Shown: piece by piece, positions 54,101 to 63,742 of the stretch
How the letters are laid out: each line of letters begins with the position of its first letter
How positions within the stretch are numbered: the first letter of the stretch is position 1
DNA from: an actinobacterium acMicro-4
Lineage (GTDB): Bacteria > Actinomycetota > Actinomycetes > Actinomycetales > Microbacteriaceae
Direction of reading: 5' to 3'
DNA length: 64,000 bases
Assembly (NCBI GenBank): GCA_000754445.1
Contig: JNSD01000002.1
Span: forward strand, 124,001 to 188,000
Notes under the pieces: model-generated
What the model was told of the DNA's origin: nothing
Databases searched by the model: none
The model's input: only the letters and a program-made list of their open reading frames with translations
Program-made: the position numbers and the translations under genes

Positions 54101-54943
54101 CTAGGACGACGGGAGCCCTACAGAGCGCTTCATCGCCTCCAGTACTTCCCCTTCTCCGGGAATTGGCTCGTTGGCATGTCCGTTTAAAAACCAGCGAATC
54201 TGGTGGAGCGCCTGATGAACCAACATCGACAGGCCCGAGATCACCAGCGCGGCCTCGCGCTGCCACAGAACCGCTGCCTGTGATGGCCAGGGGTGGTAGG
54301 CCACGTCAAGAAGCGCACTGCTCCGCAGGACTGTCAACTCTGGCACAAAGGGGAACTCAGCTCCACCGGGCAGAGTGCTCACCACAAGACCGGGAGAGGG
54401 AGCCTTCGCAACATCGTCCTGGTGGACGACGGTGACCTTGGCACCGCAGCTGCGCAGAACATCGGCAGTCGCGACAGCTCGCGCTGGCTCGCGGACGACC
54501 AGAACAATTCCCTGCGTTCCGCGGTTGGCAAGTGCGTAGCCGACCGCTCGCGCAGTTGCACCGGCTCCCACAATCCAGGCAATCTCTGCATGAACCCCGG
54601 CATCATCGAGTGCGCCCTCGACTCCTTGGGGGTCGGTGTTGGTCGCCACCGGGCCGTCACTAGTGAACGCCACCGTGTTGGCAACGCCCAATAGATCAAC
54701 AACAGGGTCATGGTGGGCAACCACTGCCAAAATCGCTTCCTTCAGAGGCATAGTCAGTGAGAGCCCTCTGGCACCCTCCCCCAGTTGGCTAAATGCTGGG
54801 ACCAAGTCGGGCACCGCCACCTCACGAGCGCGATACTCCCAGTCAAGGCCGAGCTCTCGGTACGCCGCGGCATGAAGCGTGGGCGAAAGAGAGTGACTAA
54901 TGGGCGAACCCCACACCTCCGCCCAGGGTCTAGCAGTAGGCAC
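54101..54943 (-). CDS. aroE: Shikimate dehydrogenase
   Basis: 280 aa from GTG 54943 (VPTARPWAEVWGSPISHSLSPTLHAAAYRELGLDWEYRA...); GLSLTMPLKE, TNTDPQGVEGAL. The ORF start at 55108 lies inside mltG and is unlikely. Confidence 0.93.
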   Translation of the reverse strand: MPTARPWAEVWGSPISHSLSPTLHAAAYRELGLDWEYRAREVAVPDLVPAFSQLGEGARGLSLTMPLKEAILAVVAHHDPVVDLLGVANTVAFTSDGPVATNTDPQGVEGALDDAGVHAEIAWIVGAGATARAVGYALANRGTQGIVLVVREPARAVATADVLRSCGAKVTVVHQDDVAKAPSPGLVVSTLPGGAEFPFVPELTVLRSSALLDVAYHPWPSQAAVLWQREAALVISGLSMLVHQALHQIRWFLNGHANEPIPGEGEVLEAMKRSVGLPSS

Positions 54944-56162
54944 TGTTCTCTTCGCTGGCGCGACACCATTCGAGCCACTGGTCACGGGCGCGATTGTGCT
55001 CTGCGTAGGTTTCGGAAAACACGGTTTCTCCCGTGCGCAGATCCACTGAGACGAAATACAGCCAACGGCCCTCGACCGGATTGACAGCTGCGTCAATGGC
55101 CAGTTCACCAGGAAGAGAAATCGGGCCGGGTGGCAGCCCGGAGATCACGTAGGTGTTGTAGGGATTCTCCTCATCCGCACGGTCAGCATCAGACGTGCCG
55201 GCACCGTCATAGAGCCCAGTCCAGTACGTCACCGTCGCATCGGACTGTAGTGGCATCCCCACCTCCAGGCGGTTGGTGAAGACCCGGGACACCTTGTAGA
55301 AATCCTGCTCGAACCGCGCTTCGCGCTGAATCAGGCCAGCCATGGTGAGCACCTCGTGCCAGTCTTCCGGCGCGACGCCGCTCGCCTCCAAACGGCTCCT
55401 CATCTCCTGGACCAATCGGTCGACAATCTCGCTGGGGGTGACACCCGGCTCAAACGTGTAGGTAGATGGGAAAAGATAACCCTCCAGAGTCCCCGTGGGG
55501 CTATCGATGCCATAGGCAGCGGGATCTGCCACCGCATCGGCAAAGTCTGAGACCTCCAGGTCTGCTGCGGTGGCCATGATCTCGATGGCTTGCTCTAACG
55601 TTTTTCCCTCGGGAATCGTGAACGTGACCTCAACGCGGTTGGCAGGGTCGCGCAGTGCAGCAATCGCGCTCTCCCCCGACATCCCTGTAAGCAGTCGATA
55701 GGTGCCCGGTTGGAAAATAATGCTGGTATCGACTAGCAGAATTGAATACACGGCCTCGAAAGACGCGGTTACTCCAGCCTCGGCAAGCTTCCTCGCAACC
55801 GTTTCGCCGATGTCCCCCGGAGAAACGACGATATCGATCGCGGGCTCTGCGCCCGAGCCCTCAAAATCAGCGATCTCTTCCTCAGCGAAGAAGTTCACCA
55901 CCCGCTCGCCATATTCATTCCAGACCAGCCACACTCCCGAGCCGCTCAACACCAAGACCAGTATCGTCACAATCGCCCCGATGGACTTGCCGCCTGATTG
56001 CCGGGGCGGTTTTCTTTGCCGCAGCTCACGCCTGGCCGGGAGCGGCTCGCCAAAACCTTTGGGGACCTGCCCCGTCTGAGGAGTCTGCGGCGCCTGCGGG
56101 GTCTGGGGGGTCAGCGGAGGCAGTGTGCTGAAAATACGATCGAAGTCTGCATCATTCGTCAT
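54930..56162 (-). CDS. mltG: Endolytic murein transglycosylase MltG (YceG-like)
   Basis: 410 aa; N-terminal TM helix (SIGAIVTILVLVLSGSGVWLVW), LEGYLFPSTYTFEPG, LTMAGLIQREA, NTYVISGLPPGPISLPGELAIDAAVNP. Confidence 0.94.
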   Translation of the reverse strand: MTNDADFDRIFSTLPPLTPQTPQAPQTPQTGQVPKGFGEPLPARRELRQRKPPRQSGGKSIGAIVTILVLVLSGSGVWLVWNEYGERVVNFFAEEEIADFEGSGAEPAIDIVVSPGDIGETVARKLAEAGVTASFEAVYSILLVDTSIIFQPGTYRLLTGMSGESAIAALRDPANRVEVTFTIPEGKTLEQAIEIMATAADLEVSDFADAVADPAAYGIDSPTGTLEGYLFPSTYTFEPGVTPSEIVDRLVQEMRSRLEASGVAPEDWHEVLTMAGLIQREARFEQDFYKVSRVFTNRLEVGMPLQSDATVTYWTGLYDGAGTSDADRADEENPYNTYVISGLPPGPISLPGELAIDAAVNPVEGRWLYFVSVDLRTGETVFSETYAEHNRARDQWLEWCRASEENSAYC

Positions 56163-56616
56163 GGGTTTCCGGGTGGCCTAGCACGTACCCGCCTGGCACC
56201 CCCTGACTGCGTTCCACATCCAACGTATGTTGCAAAAGGATAACAGCGGCAACCTGGTCGACAACCAAGCGATGTGATCGTGACGATCGCCCCGCACTGT
56301 GAAGCGCACTGATCGCTGACACTGTACTCAGACGCTCGTCGACCATGCGCACCGGAACGGGACCCAACGCGGCAATCTCACGCGCAAAAGCCTCGGCGTC
56401 CTCCGTCGAGGCTGTCCTTTCGCCCTGCAAGTTGATGGGTAGACCAACCACAACCTCGAGGGGCTGATACTCCTCAAGCAGACCAGAAATTTTCAGGAGG
56501 GCTGTGGCTCTCGCCACCGTCGCTACCGGCACGGCCATCGTTGCCTGCGGATCTGAGCGGGCAACACCCACTCGGGCCTGACCAACATCAATCCCCAGTC
56601 GGATGCCCTCGCGCAC
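56152..56616 (-). CDS. ruvX: Putative pre-16S rRNA nuclease / Holliday junction resolvase RuvX (YqgF)
   Basis: 154 aa; RLGIDVGQARVGVARSDPQATMAVPV, VVGLPINLQG, VDERLSTVSA; between alaS and mltG. Confidence 0.94.
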   Translation of the reverse strand: MREGIRLGIDVGQARVGVARSDPQATMAVPVATVARATALLKISGLLEEYQPLEVVVGLPINLQGERTASTEDAEAFAREIAALGPVPVRMVDERLSTVSAISALHSAGRSSRSHRLVVDQVAAVILLQHTLDVERSQGVPGGYVLGHPETHDE

Positions 56617-59279
56617 TAGGACTTACCCAACTCCACTACCACAGCATCGAGTGCGACCTGGAGCTGTGCGCCCTCGGGGCCGCCCCCTTGAGCAAGGCCT
56701 GGCTTGCCGCCGCCGCCACCACCCATAATCGCGGACGCCGTCTTCACGAGGTTGCCCGCGTGAACACCCCCCGCCACCGCGGCAGAATTCGCAGTGACAA
56801 CAACGGTTCCCCTGCCCTCGGTGATGGCACCCAGCACGACCGCCGAAGGCGCATCACCAAGGCCGGAGAGAACGCTGGTCGCCAGTACTCGGATGTCATC
56901 GGCTCCGAGGCTCTCGGAGAGCGCTTGGCTAACCACGGCCACTCCTGAGATGTCACGAGCGCCCTTCACCAAAGCTGGCGCAAGAGCCCCGGTTGCCACC
57001 TGTGCGCTCTTGGCCACCTGGCGCTCGAGGGTTTTCACCTGACCCAATAGATCCTCAATGCGCCCAGGCAGTTCCTCCCTCGGGGTTTTGAGAAGCTGTG
57101 TGAGGCGGCGCACGATGGATTTTTCCACTGAGAAATCAGCAACGGCCGCGCTACCGACCAGTGCCTCAATACGACGCGCGGTCGAACTCACTGAACTCTC
57201 CCCGAGAAGCGTCACGACACCAATCTGGGAGGACCGACCAACGTGTGTGCCGGCACAGAGCTCTCTTGACCACGGTCCGCCAATGTCGACCATGCGGACA
57301 ACGTCGCCGTATTTCTCCCCAAAGAGTGCCATCGCACCGGCAGCCTTAGCTTCCGCGACGGGCAAAATCTTGGTGGAGACTTCCAGGTCGTCCCGAATCG
57401 CCGTGTTGGTGATGTCAGAGATTGCACTCTGCGCGTCGTCAGAGAGCGCTTGGTTCCAGGAGAAATCAAGTCGCAGATAGCCGGGACGGTTAAGCGAACC
57501 GGCCTGTGTTGCGTGGGGACCAAGGGTGTCTCGAAGTGCGGCATGAATCAGGTGGGTTGCCGAGTGCGCTCGCGCCCCTTCGTAACGGGTCACGGGATCC
57601 ACAACGGCCGTGACGCTCTCTCCCACACCAATCTCACCCTCGGCAACGCTCACGGTGTGACTGATGAGGCCTGGAACAGGCTTTTGAACATCAGAGACAA
57701 CAGCCCTGAAACCCGGGCCTTCCAGGACTCCGTGGTCTGACACCTGACCGCCGGACTCCGCATAGAGAGGAGTCTCAGCAAGAATCACCTCGACAACTTG
57801 GCCCGAAACCGCGCGGGTCACGGATTCGCCGTTAACCAGCAAGCCGAGCACGGTGGATTCCAGTTCCAGTAGCTCGTAGCCAGCAAAAACGGTCTCCCCG
57901 GAAGCACGAAACTCCCCATACACCGACACGTCCGCGCGTGTGCTTTTTTTGGATTTCGCATCCGTCTTGGCCCGATTCCGCTGAGCCAACATCAGAGTGT
58001 CAAAGGACTCCCGGTCAACAGTGAGGCCGGCCTCGGATGCCATTTCCAGAGTCAAGTCAATGGGAAACCCGTAGGTGTCGTGGAGCAAGAACGCTGTGTC
58101 CCCAGAGAGTGAGGTCTCACCCTTAGCAGTCGTGTCGGCCACAGCAAGATCAACGATGCTGGTGCCAGCCTCCAGAGTCTTCAAAAATGACTCCTCTTCG
58201 GCGATGGCCAGTTGACTAACCCGCGCAAACTCTGTGGCGACGTCGGGGTAACTCGCGGACATCGCGTCTCGTGAGGCCCCAAAGAGCTCGGGAAAACTCG
58301 GATCGTGGTAACCGAGGAGGCGCATCGAACGAATGCTTCGACGCAGCAGACGCCTGAGGACGTAGCCGCGTCCATCATTGGCCGGCACAACGCCATCGGT
58401 CATCAACATCAGCGCAGACCGGATGTGGTCAGCGATGACCCTCATCCGAACGTCATCCTCACCAAGTGCGCCGTAGCGTCGCCCAGACAACTCACCCGCC
58501 TTATCAAGAACCGGGCGGACCTGGTCAATCTCATACATGTTGGCCACGCCCTGCTTGAGGAAGGCGACGCGTTCCATGCCCATGCCGGTGTCAATATTCT
58601 TCTGGGGCAGTTCCCCGACAATGTCGAAATCAACTTTGCTCCGCACGTTGTCGATCAAGTACTGCATGAACACGAGGTTCCAGATTTCGATATACCGGGT
58701 GTCATCAACAGCGGGGCCACCGTCTGGCCCGTGTTGCGCTCCTCGGTCGAAGTAGATCTCGGAACACGGGCCTGCAGGCCCTGGCTGGCCGGTTGACCAG
58801 TAATTGTCCTCACGTCCCATGCGCTGAATGCGCGACTCGGGGAGCCGAGCAACCGACTTCCAGATAGCGGCAGCCTCGTCATCGTCCTCGTAGACGGTGA
58901 CCCAGAGTGCGCTCTCGTCGAACCCCAGACCGCCGTCGGACTCCGACATCGTCAGCAACTCCCAGGCGAACTCAATGGCTCCCTGCTTGAAATAGTCTCC
59001 GAAGGAGAAGTTGCCGTTCATTTGGAAGAACGTCCCGTGGCGTGTGGTCTTGCCTACCTCTTCAATGTCGAGGGTACGAATGCATTTTTGAACGCTCGTC
59101 GCCCTCGGATACGGAGCGGGCACAACACCGGTGAGGTAGGGAATGAAGGGAACCATCCCCGCCACGGTGAACATCAGCGTGGGGTCGTCGCTCACCAGAG
59201 ACGCGGAGGGGACAACGGTGTGTCCGCGGTCCCCGAAGTAGGTGAGCCACCGGCGCTGAATGTCTGCGGTTTCCATCAA
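56616..59279 (-). CDS. alaS: Alanyl-tRNA synthetase
   Basis: 887 aa; DIQRRWLTYFGDRGHTVVPSASLVSDDPTLMFTVAGMVPFIPYL, HSATHLIHAALRDTLG, ELCAGTHVG. Confidence 0.98.
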   Translation of the reverse strand: MMETADIQRRWLTYFGDRGHTVVPSASLVSDDPTLMFTVAGMVPFIPYLTGVVPAPYPRATSVQKCIRTLDIEEVGKTTRHGTFFQMNGNFSFGDYFKQGAIEFAWELLTMSESDGGLGFDESALWVTVYEDDDEAAAIWKSVARLPESRIQRMGREDNYWSTGQPGPAGPCSEIYFDRGAQHGPDGGPAVDDTRYIEIWNLVFMQYLIDNVRSKVDFDIVGELPQKNIDTGMGMERVAFLKQGVANMYEIDQVRPVLDKAGELSGRRYGALGEDDVRMRVIADHIRSALMLMTDGVVPANDGRGYVLRRLLRRSIRSMRLLGYHDPSFPELFGASRDAMSASYPDVATEFARVSQLAIAEEESFLKTLEAGTSIVDLAVADTTAKGETSLSGDTAFLLHDTYGFPIDLTLEMASEAGLTVDRESFDTLMLAQRNRAKTDAKSKKSTRADVSVYGEFRASGETVFAGYELLELESTVLGLLVNGESVTRAVSGQVVEVILAETPLYAESGGQVSDHGVLEGPGFRAVVSDVQKPVPGLISHTVSVAEGEIGVGESVTAVVDPVTRYEGARAHSATHLIHAALRDTLGPHATQAGSLNRPGYLRLDFSWNQALSDDAQSAISDITNTAIRDDLEVSTKILPVAEAKAAGAMALFGEKYGDVVRMVDIGGPWSRELCAGTHVGRSSQIGVVTLLGESSVSSTARRIEALVGSAAVADFSVEKSIVRRLTQLLKTPREELPGRIEDLLGQVKTLERQVAKSAQVATGALAPALVKGARDISGVAVVSQALSESLGADDIRVLATSVLSGLGDAPSAVVLGAITEGRGTVVVTANSAAVAGGVHAGNLVKTASAIMGGGGGGKPGLAQGGGPEGAQLQVALDAVVVELGKS

Positions 59280-59302
59280 TCTCTCTTCTCGCGGTTGCTA
59301 TC

Positions 59303-59458
59303 TCAACCGCGATACGACTGCCTAAAGCCCTCCGCAAAAGAGGAGATGGTGGCCCACACTCTGCTGAAGAACGCTCGGCCTTCCGGGCTCTGGTTCACCA
59401 CGTGAGCAAGCACAAAGCCGGCGACAACCCCCACAAGAGCTGCTATGAAACGACCCAC
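59303..59458 (-). CDS. Small single-TM protein (hypothetical)
   Basis: 51 aa from GTG 59458 (VGRFIAALVGVVAGFVLAHVVNQSPEGRAFFSRVWATISSFAEGFRQSYRG) with AAGGAGG just upstream. The track ORF starts at TTG 59491 against the rpsD terminator, so GTG is preferred. Confidence 0.65.
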   Translation of the reverse strand: MGRFIAALVGVVAGFVLAHVVNQSPEGRAFFSRVWATISSFAEGFRQSYRG

Positions 59459-59489
59459 ATGTCCTCCTTCATCGTCCGCACCCAGGCCC

Positions 59490-59532
59490 AAAAAACACTG
59501 TGGTGGGGAAGCGTAAGCTCCCCCACCACAGT
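59490..59532 (-). terminator. Intrinsic terminator of rpsD
   Basis: ACTGTGGTGGGG (59497-59508) and CCCCACCACAGT (59521-59532), perfect 12-bp arms; on the minus strand followed by GTTTTTTGGG. Confidence 0.9.
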
Positions 59533-59541
59533 AGAGGTTTT

Positions 59542-60171
59542 CTAGCGGGCCGCGTAGTACTCGACGACCAGCTGCACTTCACACGTCACGGGGACCTCTG
59601 CACGCTTGGGACGGCGAACCAAAACGGTTTGCAACTTGTCCAACTCGACAGCAATGTAGGAAGGGGTAGGAGGCAACACATCCACGTGACCTCCAGCCGC
59701 CGCAACCTGGAAGGGCTCCATTTCTTCGCTGCGGGGTTTGACGTGAATCATCTGGCCCGGCTTCAACCGGAACGATGGACGATCAACTAATTCACCGTTG
59801 ACCAAAATGTGACGGTGCACCACCATCTGGCGGGCTTGGGCCATGGTGCGAGCAAATCCTGAGCGCAAGACGAGCGCATCAAGGCGCATCTCGAGCAACT
59901 CGACGAGGTTCTCACCGGTGAGGCCCTGGCTCTTGCGCGCCTCTTCGAAGACGCGGCGTAGCTGTGCTTCGCGGATGCCGTATTGGGCCCTCAGGCGCTG
60001 CTTCTCCCGAAGACGCACTGCGTAGTCGCTGTCGGTCTTGCGCTTGGTGCGGCCGTGCTCACCCGGAGCGTAGGGGCGCTTCTCTAAGTATTTTGCTGCC
60101 TTGGGTGTGAGGGGAATCCCCAGCGCCCGGGACAGTCTGGTCTTGCTTCTGGTGCGTGAACGAGTTGACAC
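59542..60171 (-). CDS. rpsD: 30S ribosomal protein S4
   Basis: 209 aa; SRTRSKTRLSRALGIPLTPKAAKYLEKRPYAPGEHG..., LEMRLDALVLRSGFARTMAQARQMVVHRHILVNG. Confidence 0.98.
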   Translation of the reverse strand: MSTRSRTRSKTRLSRALGIPLTPKAAKYLEKRPYAPGEHGRTKRKTDSDYAVRLREKQRLRAQYGIREAQLRRVFEEARKSQGLTGENLVELLEMRLDALVLRSGFARTMAQARQMVVHRHILVNGELVDRPSFRLKPGQMIHVKPRSEEMEPFQVAAAGGHVDVLPPTPSYIAVELDKLQTVLVRRPKRAEVPVTCEVQLVVEYYAAR

Positions 60172-60292
60172 GAAAAATTTCTCCTAGATACGTGGTTGGC
60201 GCTAGACGCCTGAGACATAACAAGTGAGGGAATTGGCAGGCGGGCAGCGGCTACAGCGTGCCCTTCGCAGATCAGTAACACGCAGCCGCACG

Positions 60293-60319
60293 GTTATCTG
60301 GTCTGTGACCAGCGATAAC
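60293..60319. promoter_or_regulatory. Interrupted dyad between rarA remnant and rpsD
   Basis: GTTATC-TGGTC-TGT-GACCA-GC-GATAAC: 6 bp + 5 bp arms with a 2-nt bulge. Confidence 0.45.
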
Positions 60320-60329
60320 GCTAGCACAC

Positions 60330-61629
60330 CTAGCCCTCGTTGCTCGATTCAGGTGTGACGCCATCGAGAATGGCACGGATTGCCGCCTGACGCTTAGCCA
60401 ACTCTCCCTCGAAGCCCCGGGAACCCGGTCGATAGAACTGAGTTCCCTGGACAGCGTCTGGGGCGTAACTTTGGGCAACTATGCCTGCCTGCACGTCGTG
60501 GGGATAGATATAGCCGCGGCCATGGCCCAATCGATCTGCACCGGCGTAGTGGCTGTCACGAAGATGCGCGGGCACCTCGCCAAGGAGACCCGCCCTAATG
60601 CTCGACTGGGCGTCATTGATTGCTACATAGGCACTGTTCGACTTCGGCGCTAAAGCAAGATAGATGGTGGCTTGGGCGAGGGGCAGCGTCAACGGCAATC
60701 GACAGCGCAGTCGGGTCAGCAAGCCCAATATCCTCAGAGGCCAAGATAATCAAGCGCCTGCCAATAAATCGGGGGTCCTCCCCCGCTTCAATCATCCGAG
60801 CGAGATAGTGCAGAGCAGCATCCGCGTCGCTTCCTCGGACTGATTTGATGAACGCGCTAATCACGTCATAGTGAGCATCGCCGTCGCGGTCATAGCGGAC
60901 CATGGCGCGATCGACAGCCTGCGACACGTGCTCAGCGCTGATGCGCCTGGAATCGAGGGAGCCTGATGCCACCATCGCAGCCGCTTCGAGCGAGCCAAGT
61001 GCCTTCCTGGCATCACCCCCGGAGAGCCTCACCAGGAGCTCAATCGCTTCTGGTTCAACCTCAAAGCCTCCGGCTAGCCCCTGGGGGTGTGCCAGTGCCC
61101 GAGCGAGCACACCCTCAATGTCGTGGGGCTCCAATACAGAGAGCGTGACCACAATCGAGCGACTCAAGAGGGGAGAAATAACGGAAAACGAGGGGTTCTC
61201 CGTGGTCGCCGCCACCAGCACGACAACACCGTTTTCAACACCGGGGAGCAGCGCATCCTGCTGGGCTTTCGAAAAACGATGGATTTCATCAAGGAACAGC
61301 ACCGGAGCAACACCGCTGGTATCGCCAATGACGCGTGCGTTGGCGAGCACGTCACGCACATCTTTGACTCCGGCGGTCACGGCGGAGAGTTCGACGAACT
61401 CTCGGCCAGACGACCGCGCAATGACCGTGGCAATCGTTGTCTTACCCGTTCCAGGGGGCCCCCACAGAATCACGGAACTGACAGACCCGCGGTGCCCCGG
61501 ATCGGCGAGGGCCCTGAGCGGACCCCCAGGAACGAGAGCTCGGTCTTGGCCAATGACGTCATCGAGGGTCTGAGGGCGCAAGGCAACCGCGAGTGGCAGC
61601 GGCGCCTTCCACAAACTCTCCTGGACCAT
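60330..61629 (-). pseudogene. rarA: Replication-associated recombination protein A (MgsA/RarA), split over two frames by an apparent internal deletion
   Basis: N-terminal ORF 60613-61629 ([35 protein letters not shown], ...[22 protein letters not shown]) then out-of-frame junk; the C-terminal part continues in another frame within ORF 60330-60728 ([27 protein letters not shown]...PAHLRDSHYAGADRLGHGRGYIYPHD...). Confidence 0.85.
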
Positions 61630-61669
61630 AGAGCAATGCTAGTCAAGGGGGTACACATGGCCATCTAGG

Positions 61670-62425
61670 ATGGTTATGTGTGGAATCGATTCATCTGAGG
61701 GAGTCCGTGTGGTCAGCGAAAACCGTGTAAAACGTGAGCAACTTCGCGTCTTTCAAGCCCGGCAGGTGCTCCAGGCTTCTAAGAAGAAGAGGTTGCGCAC
61801 AGACCAGTGGCTCTCGTTGGGAGGCGCGCTGGTTGCCGTGACGCTCTCGGCCCTGGCACTCGTGGGCTACGTAACCTTCGGACCTGGTGCGCCTGCGAAG
61901 GCTCCAGCCCTTGAGTTGAGCGAAAACCGGGAGTGGACTGGCGAGATTCTGTTTGGCGAGGTGGAGGTGGGCATCACCCTGGATGGGGTCAACGCTCCGC
62001 AAGCCACCGCAAACTTTGTTGATCTCGCTACCAAGGGCTTCTACGATGGCGTGAGTTGCCACAGCCTCAGCGTCGAGGTGGTCTTTGTGATGCAGTGCGG
62101 GGACCCCACCGGCACGGGGACGGGTGGTCCGGACTACCGCTTTGGGCCAATCGAGAACGCCCCCGTCACGCAGCGATACCCGGCGGGAACCATAGCCATG
62201 TCGAGGATCGGCAACGATGCAGAGAGCCAGGGCAGCCAGTTCTTCGTTGTATACGAAGACAGCGTGATTCCCAATGACGCCGTCGGCGGCTACACGGTTC
62301 TTGGCCAAATCACCTCGGGCTTGGCGGAGTTTGTAGCGGCCTATGCCACCCCTGGCACCATCGACGAGGTTCCCAATGGCGCCCCCGCAGTGGCTCCGGA
62401 TATCAGAAGCATCACAATCCGATAA
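61670..62425 (+). CDS. Membrane-anchored cyclophilin-type peptidyl-prolyl isomerase
   Basis: Up to 251 aa; TM segment (LSLGGALVAVTLSALALVGYVTF) then cyclophilin fold (NAPQATANFVDLATKGFYDGVSCHSL...GDPTGTGTGGPDYRF...YPAGTIAMSRIGNDAESQGSQFFVVYEDS). Start uncertain; a GTG at about 61709 is an alternative. Confidence 0.9.
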   Translation: MVMCGIDSSEGVRVVSENRVKREQLRVFQARQVLQASKKKRLRTDQWLSLGGALVAVTLSALALVGYVTFGPGAPAKAPALELSENREWTGEILFGEVEVGITLDGVNAPQATANFVDLATKGFYDGVSCHSLSVEVVFVMQCGDPTGTGTGGPDYRFGPIENAPVTQRYPAGTIAMSRIGNDAESQGSQFFVVYEDSVIPNDAVGGYTVLGQITSGLAEFVAAYATPGTIDEVPNGAPAVAPDIRSITIR

Positions 62426-62506
62426 GTCTTCGGATTAAGGCCTCTGTGCGCCTAAACGGTGGAGTAGGCTGAGCGCCGGCTAGTTCCCCACCCGCATAGA
62501 GGAGCC

Positions 62507-63721
62507 ATGGCAACAAGCGCTGACTCTTTTGGTCGTGTTGATGACGACGGCACCGTCTCTGTTCGCGAAGGTGATGTGTGGCGTGCCGTCGGAAGTTTTC
62601 CAGATGGCACCCCAGATGAAGCCCTCGCGTATTTCACGCGGAAGTTCGATGACCTCGAGGCGACCGTCTCGCTGGCAGAACAGCGGGTCAAAGCTGGTGC
62701 TGCCGCACGCGATATCACGAAGCAACTGAACCGGCTCGACAAGGACCTACTGGAGCCCTCGGCTGTGGGCGACATCGTTGCCCTGCGCCAGCGAGTCCAC
62801 GCTCTGCGGGAAAAGCTTCCGACGCTCGAGGCCAAACAGGACGAGGCTAACCAGGCGGCGGTGGCTGAGGCCCTGGCCCATCGCGAAAAGATTGTTGCCG
62901 ACATGGAGGCCATCGCTGGGCAGGATCCCAGCAAAATTCGTTGGAAACAAGCCACTACCACGATGACCGAGCTTTTTGACGCGTGGCAGACCCACCAGCA
63001 GTCCGGACCCCGTGTCCCAAAGAAGACTGCCGATGAACTGTGGGGAAGGTTCCGCAGTGCCCGCAACACTCTGGAAAAGGCGCGCCGGGCCTATTTCCAG
63101 GACCTCGACAAGGTCTCTAAAGAAGCCAAAACCATCAAGAAGGATTTGATTACAGCGGCGGAAGCTCTCCTGGAGAAGGGTTCCGCCGCCATTCCCGCCT
63201 ACCGAAGCCTTCTGGCCCGGTGGAAAGAGGCTCCTCGGGCATCAAAATCTGTGGAAGACGGCTTGTGGGCCCAGTTCAAGAAAGCCGGTGACGCGCTCTA
63301 CGGCGCGAAAGCCGCAGAAGTCAAGCGCGATGACGAAACGAACTCCGTCAACGCCGAGAGCAAGAAGGCTCTCCTCGCGGAGTTCGCGGACATTCTCACG
63401 CTGACCGACCGTAACCAGGCAAGCCAGCGCCTGCGCATTTTTCAAACCCGGTTCGCCGCTCTTGGCCCCGTTCCCAAGAAGCTCCTCCGCGCGATTGACG
63501 ACCAGGTCAAAAAGCTCGAGACACACGTTAAGTCTCTAGAGCAAGAGTTCTGGACAAAGAACGACCCCGAAAAGAAGGCCAGAAGCGAGTCGATGACCGG
63601 GCAGCTCACTGCGGCCATCGCCGAACTGGAGGACAAACTTCGGGATGCGAGTGGCTCTAACACCTCAGATCTTGAGGCCGAGCTTGCCGCCAAAAAAGCG
63701 TGGCTAGAAGTTCTCCTCTAG
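62507..63721 (+). CDS. DUF349 domain-containing protein
   Basis: 404 aa, charged and helical; repeated W..F..A...L..A...Y pattern (LWGRFRSARNTLEKARRAYFQDLDK, GLWAQFKKAGDALYGAK) typical of DUF349. Confidence 0.88.
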   Translation: MATSADSFGRVDDDGTVSVREGDVWRAVGSFPDGTPDEALAYFTRKFDDLEATVSLAEQRVKAGAAARDITKQLNRLDKDLLEPSAVGDIVALRQRVHALREKLPTLEAKQDEANQAAVAEALAHREKIVADMEAIAGQDPSKIRWKQATTTMTELFDAWQTHQQSGPRVPKKTADELWGRFRSARNTLEKARRAYFQDLDKVSKEAKTIKKDLITAAEALLEKGSAAIPAYRSLLARWKEAPRASKSVEDGLWAQFKKAGDALYGAKAAEVKRDDETNSVNAESKKALLAEFADILTLTDRNQASQRLRIFQTRFAALGPVPKKLLRAIDDQVKKLETHVKSLEQEFWTKNDPEKKARSESMTGQLTAAIAELEDKLRDASGSNTSDLEAELAAKKAWLEVLL

Positions 63722-63742
63722 CGCCACTTCTCCACAGGGTGT

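Noticed and set aside
54944-55108. N-terminal extension of the aroE ORF
   Set aside because: Lies inside the mltG coding region and has no shikimate dehydrogenase similarity; GTG 54943 fits better.
63728-63737. TTCTCCACA, one mismatch from a DnaA box
   Set aside because: Single isolated site with no cluster, AT-rich region or dnaA/dnaN neighbours; chance match likely.
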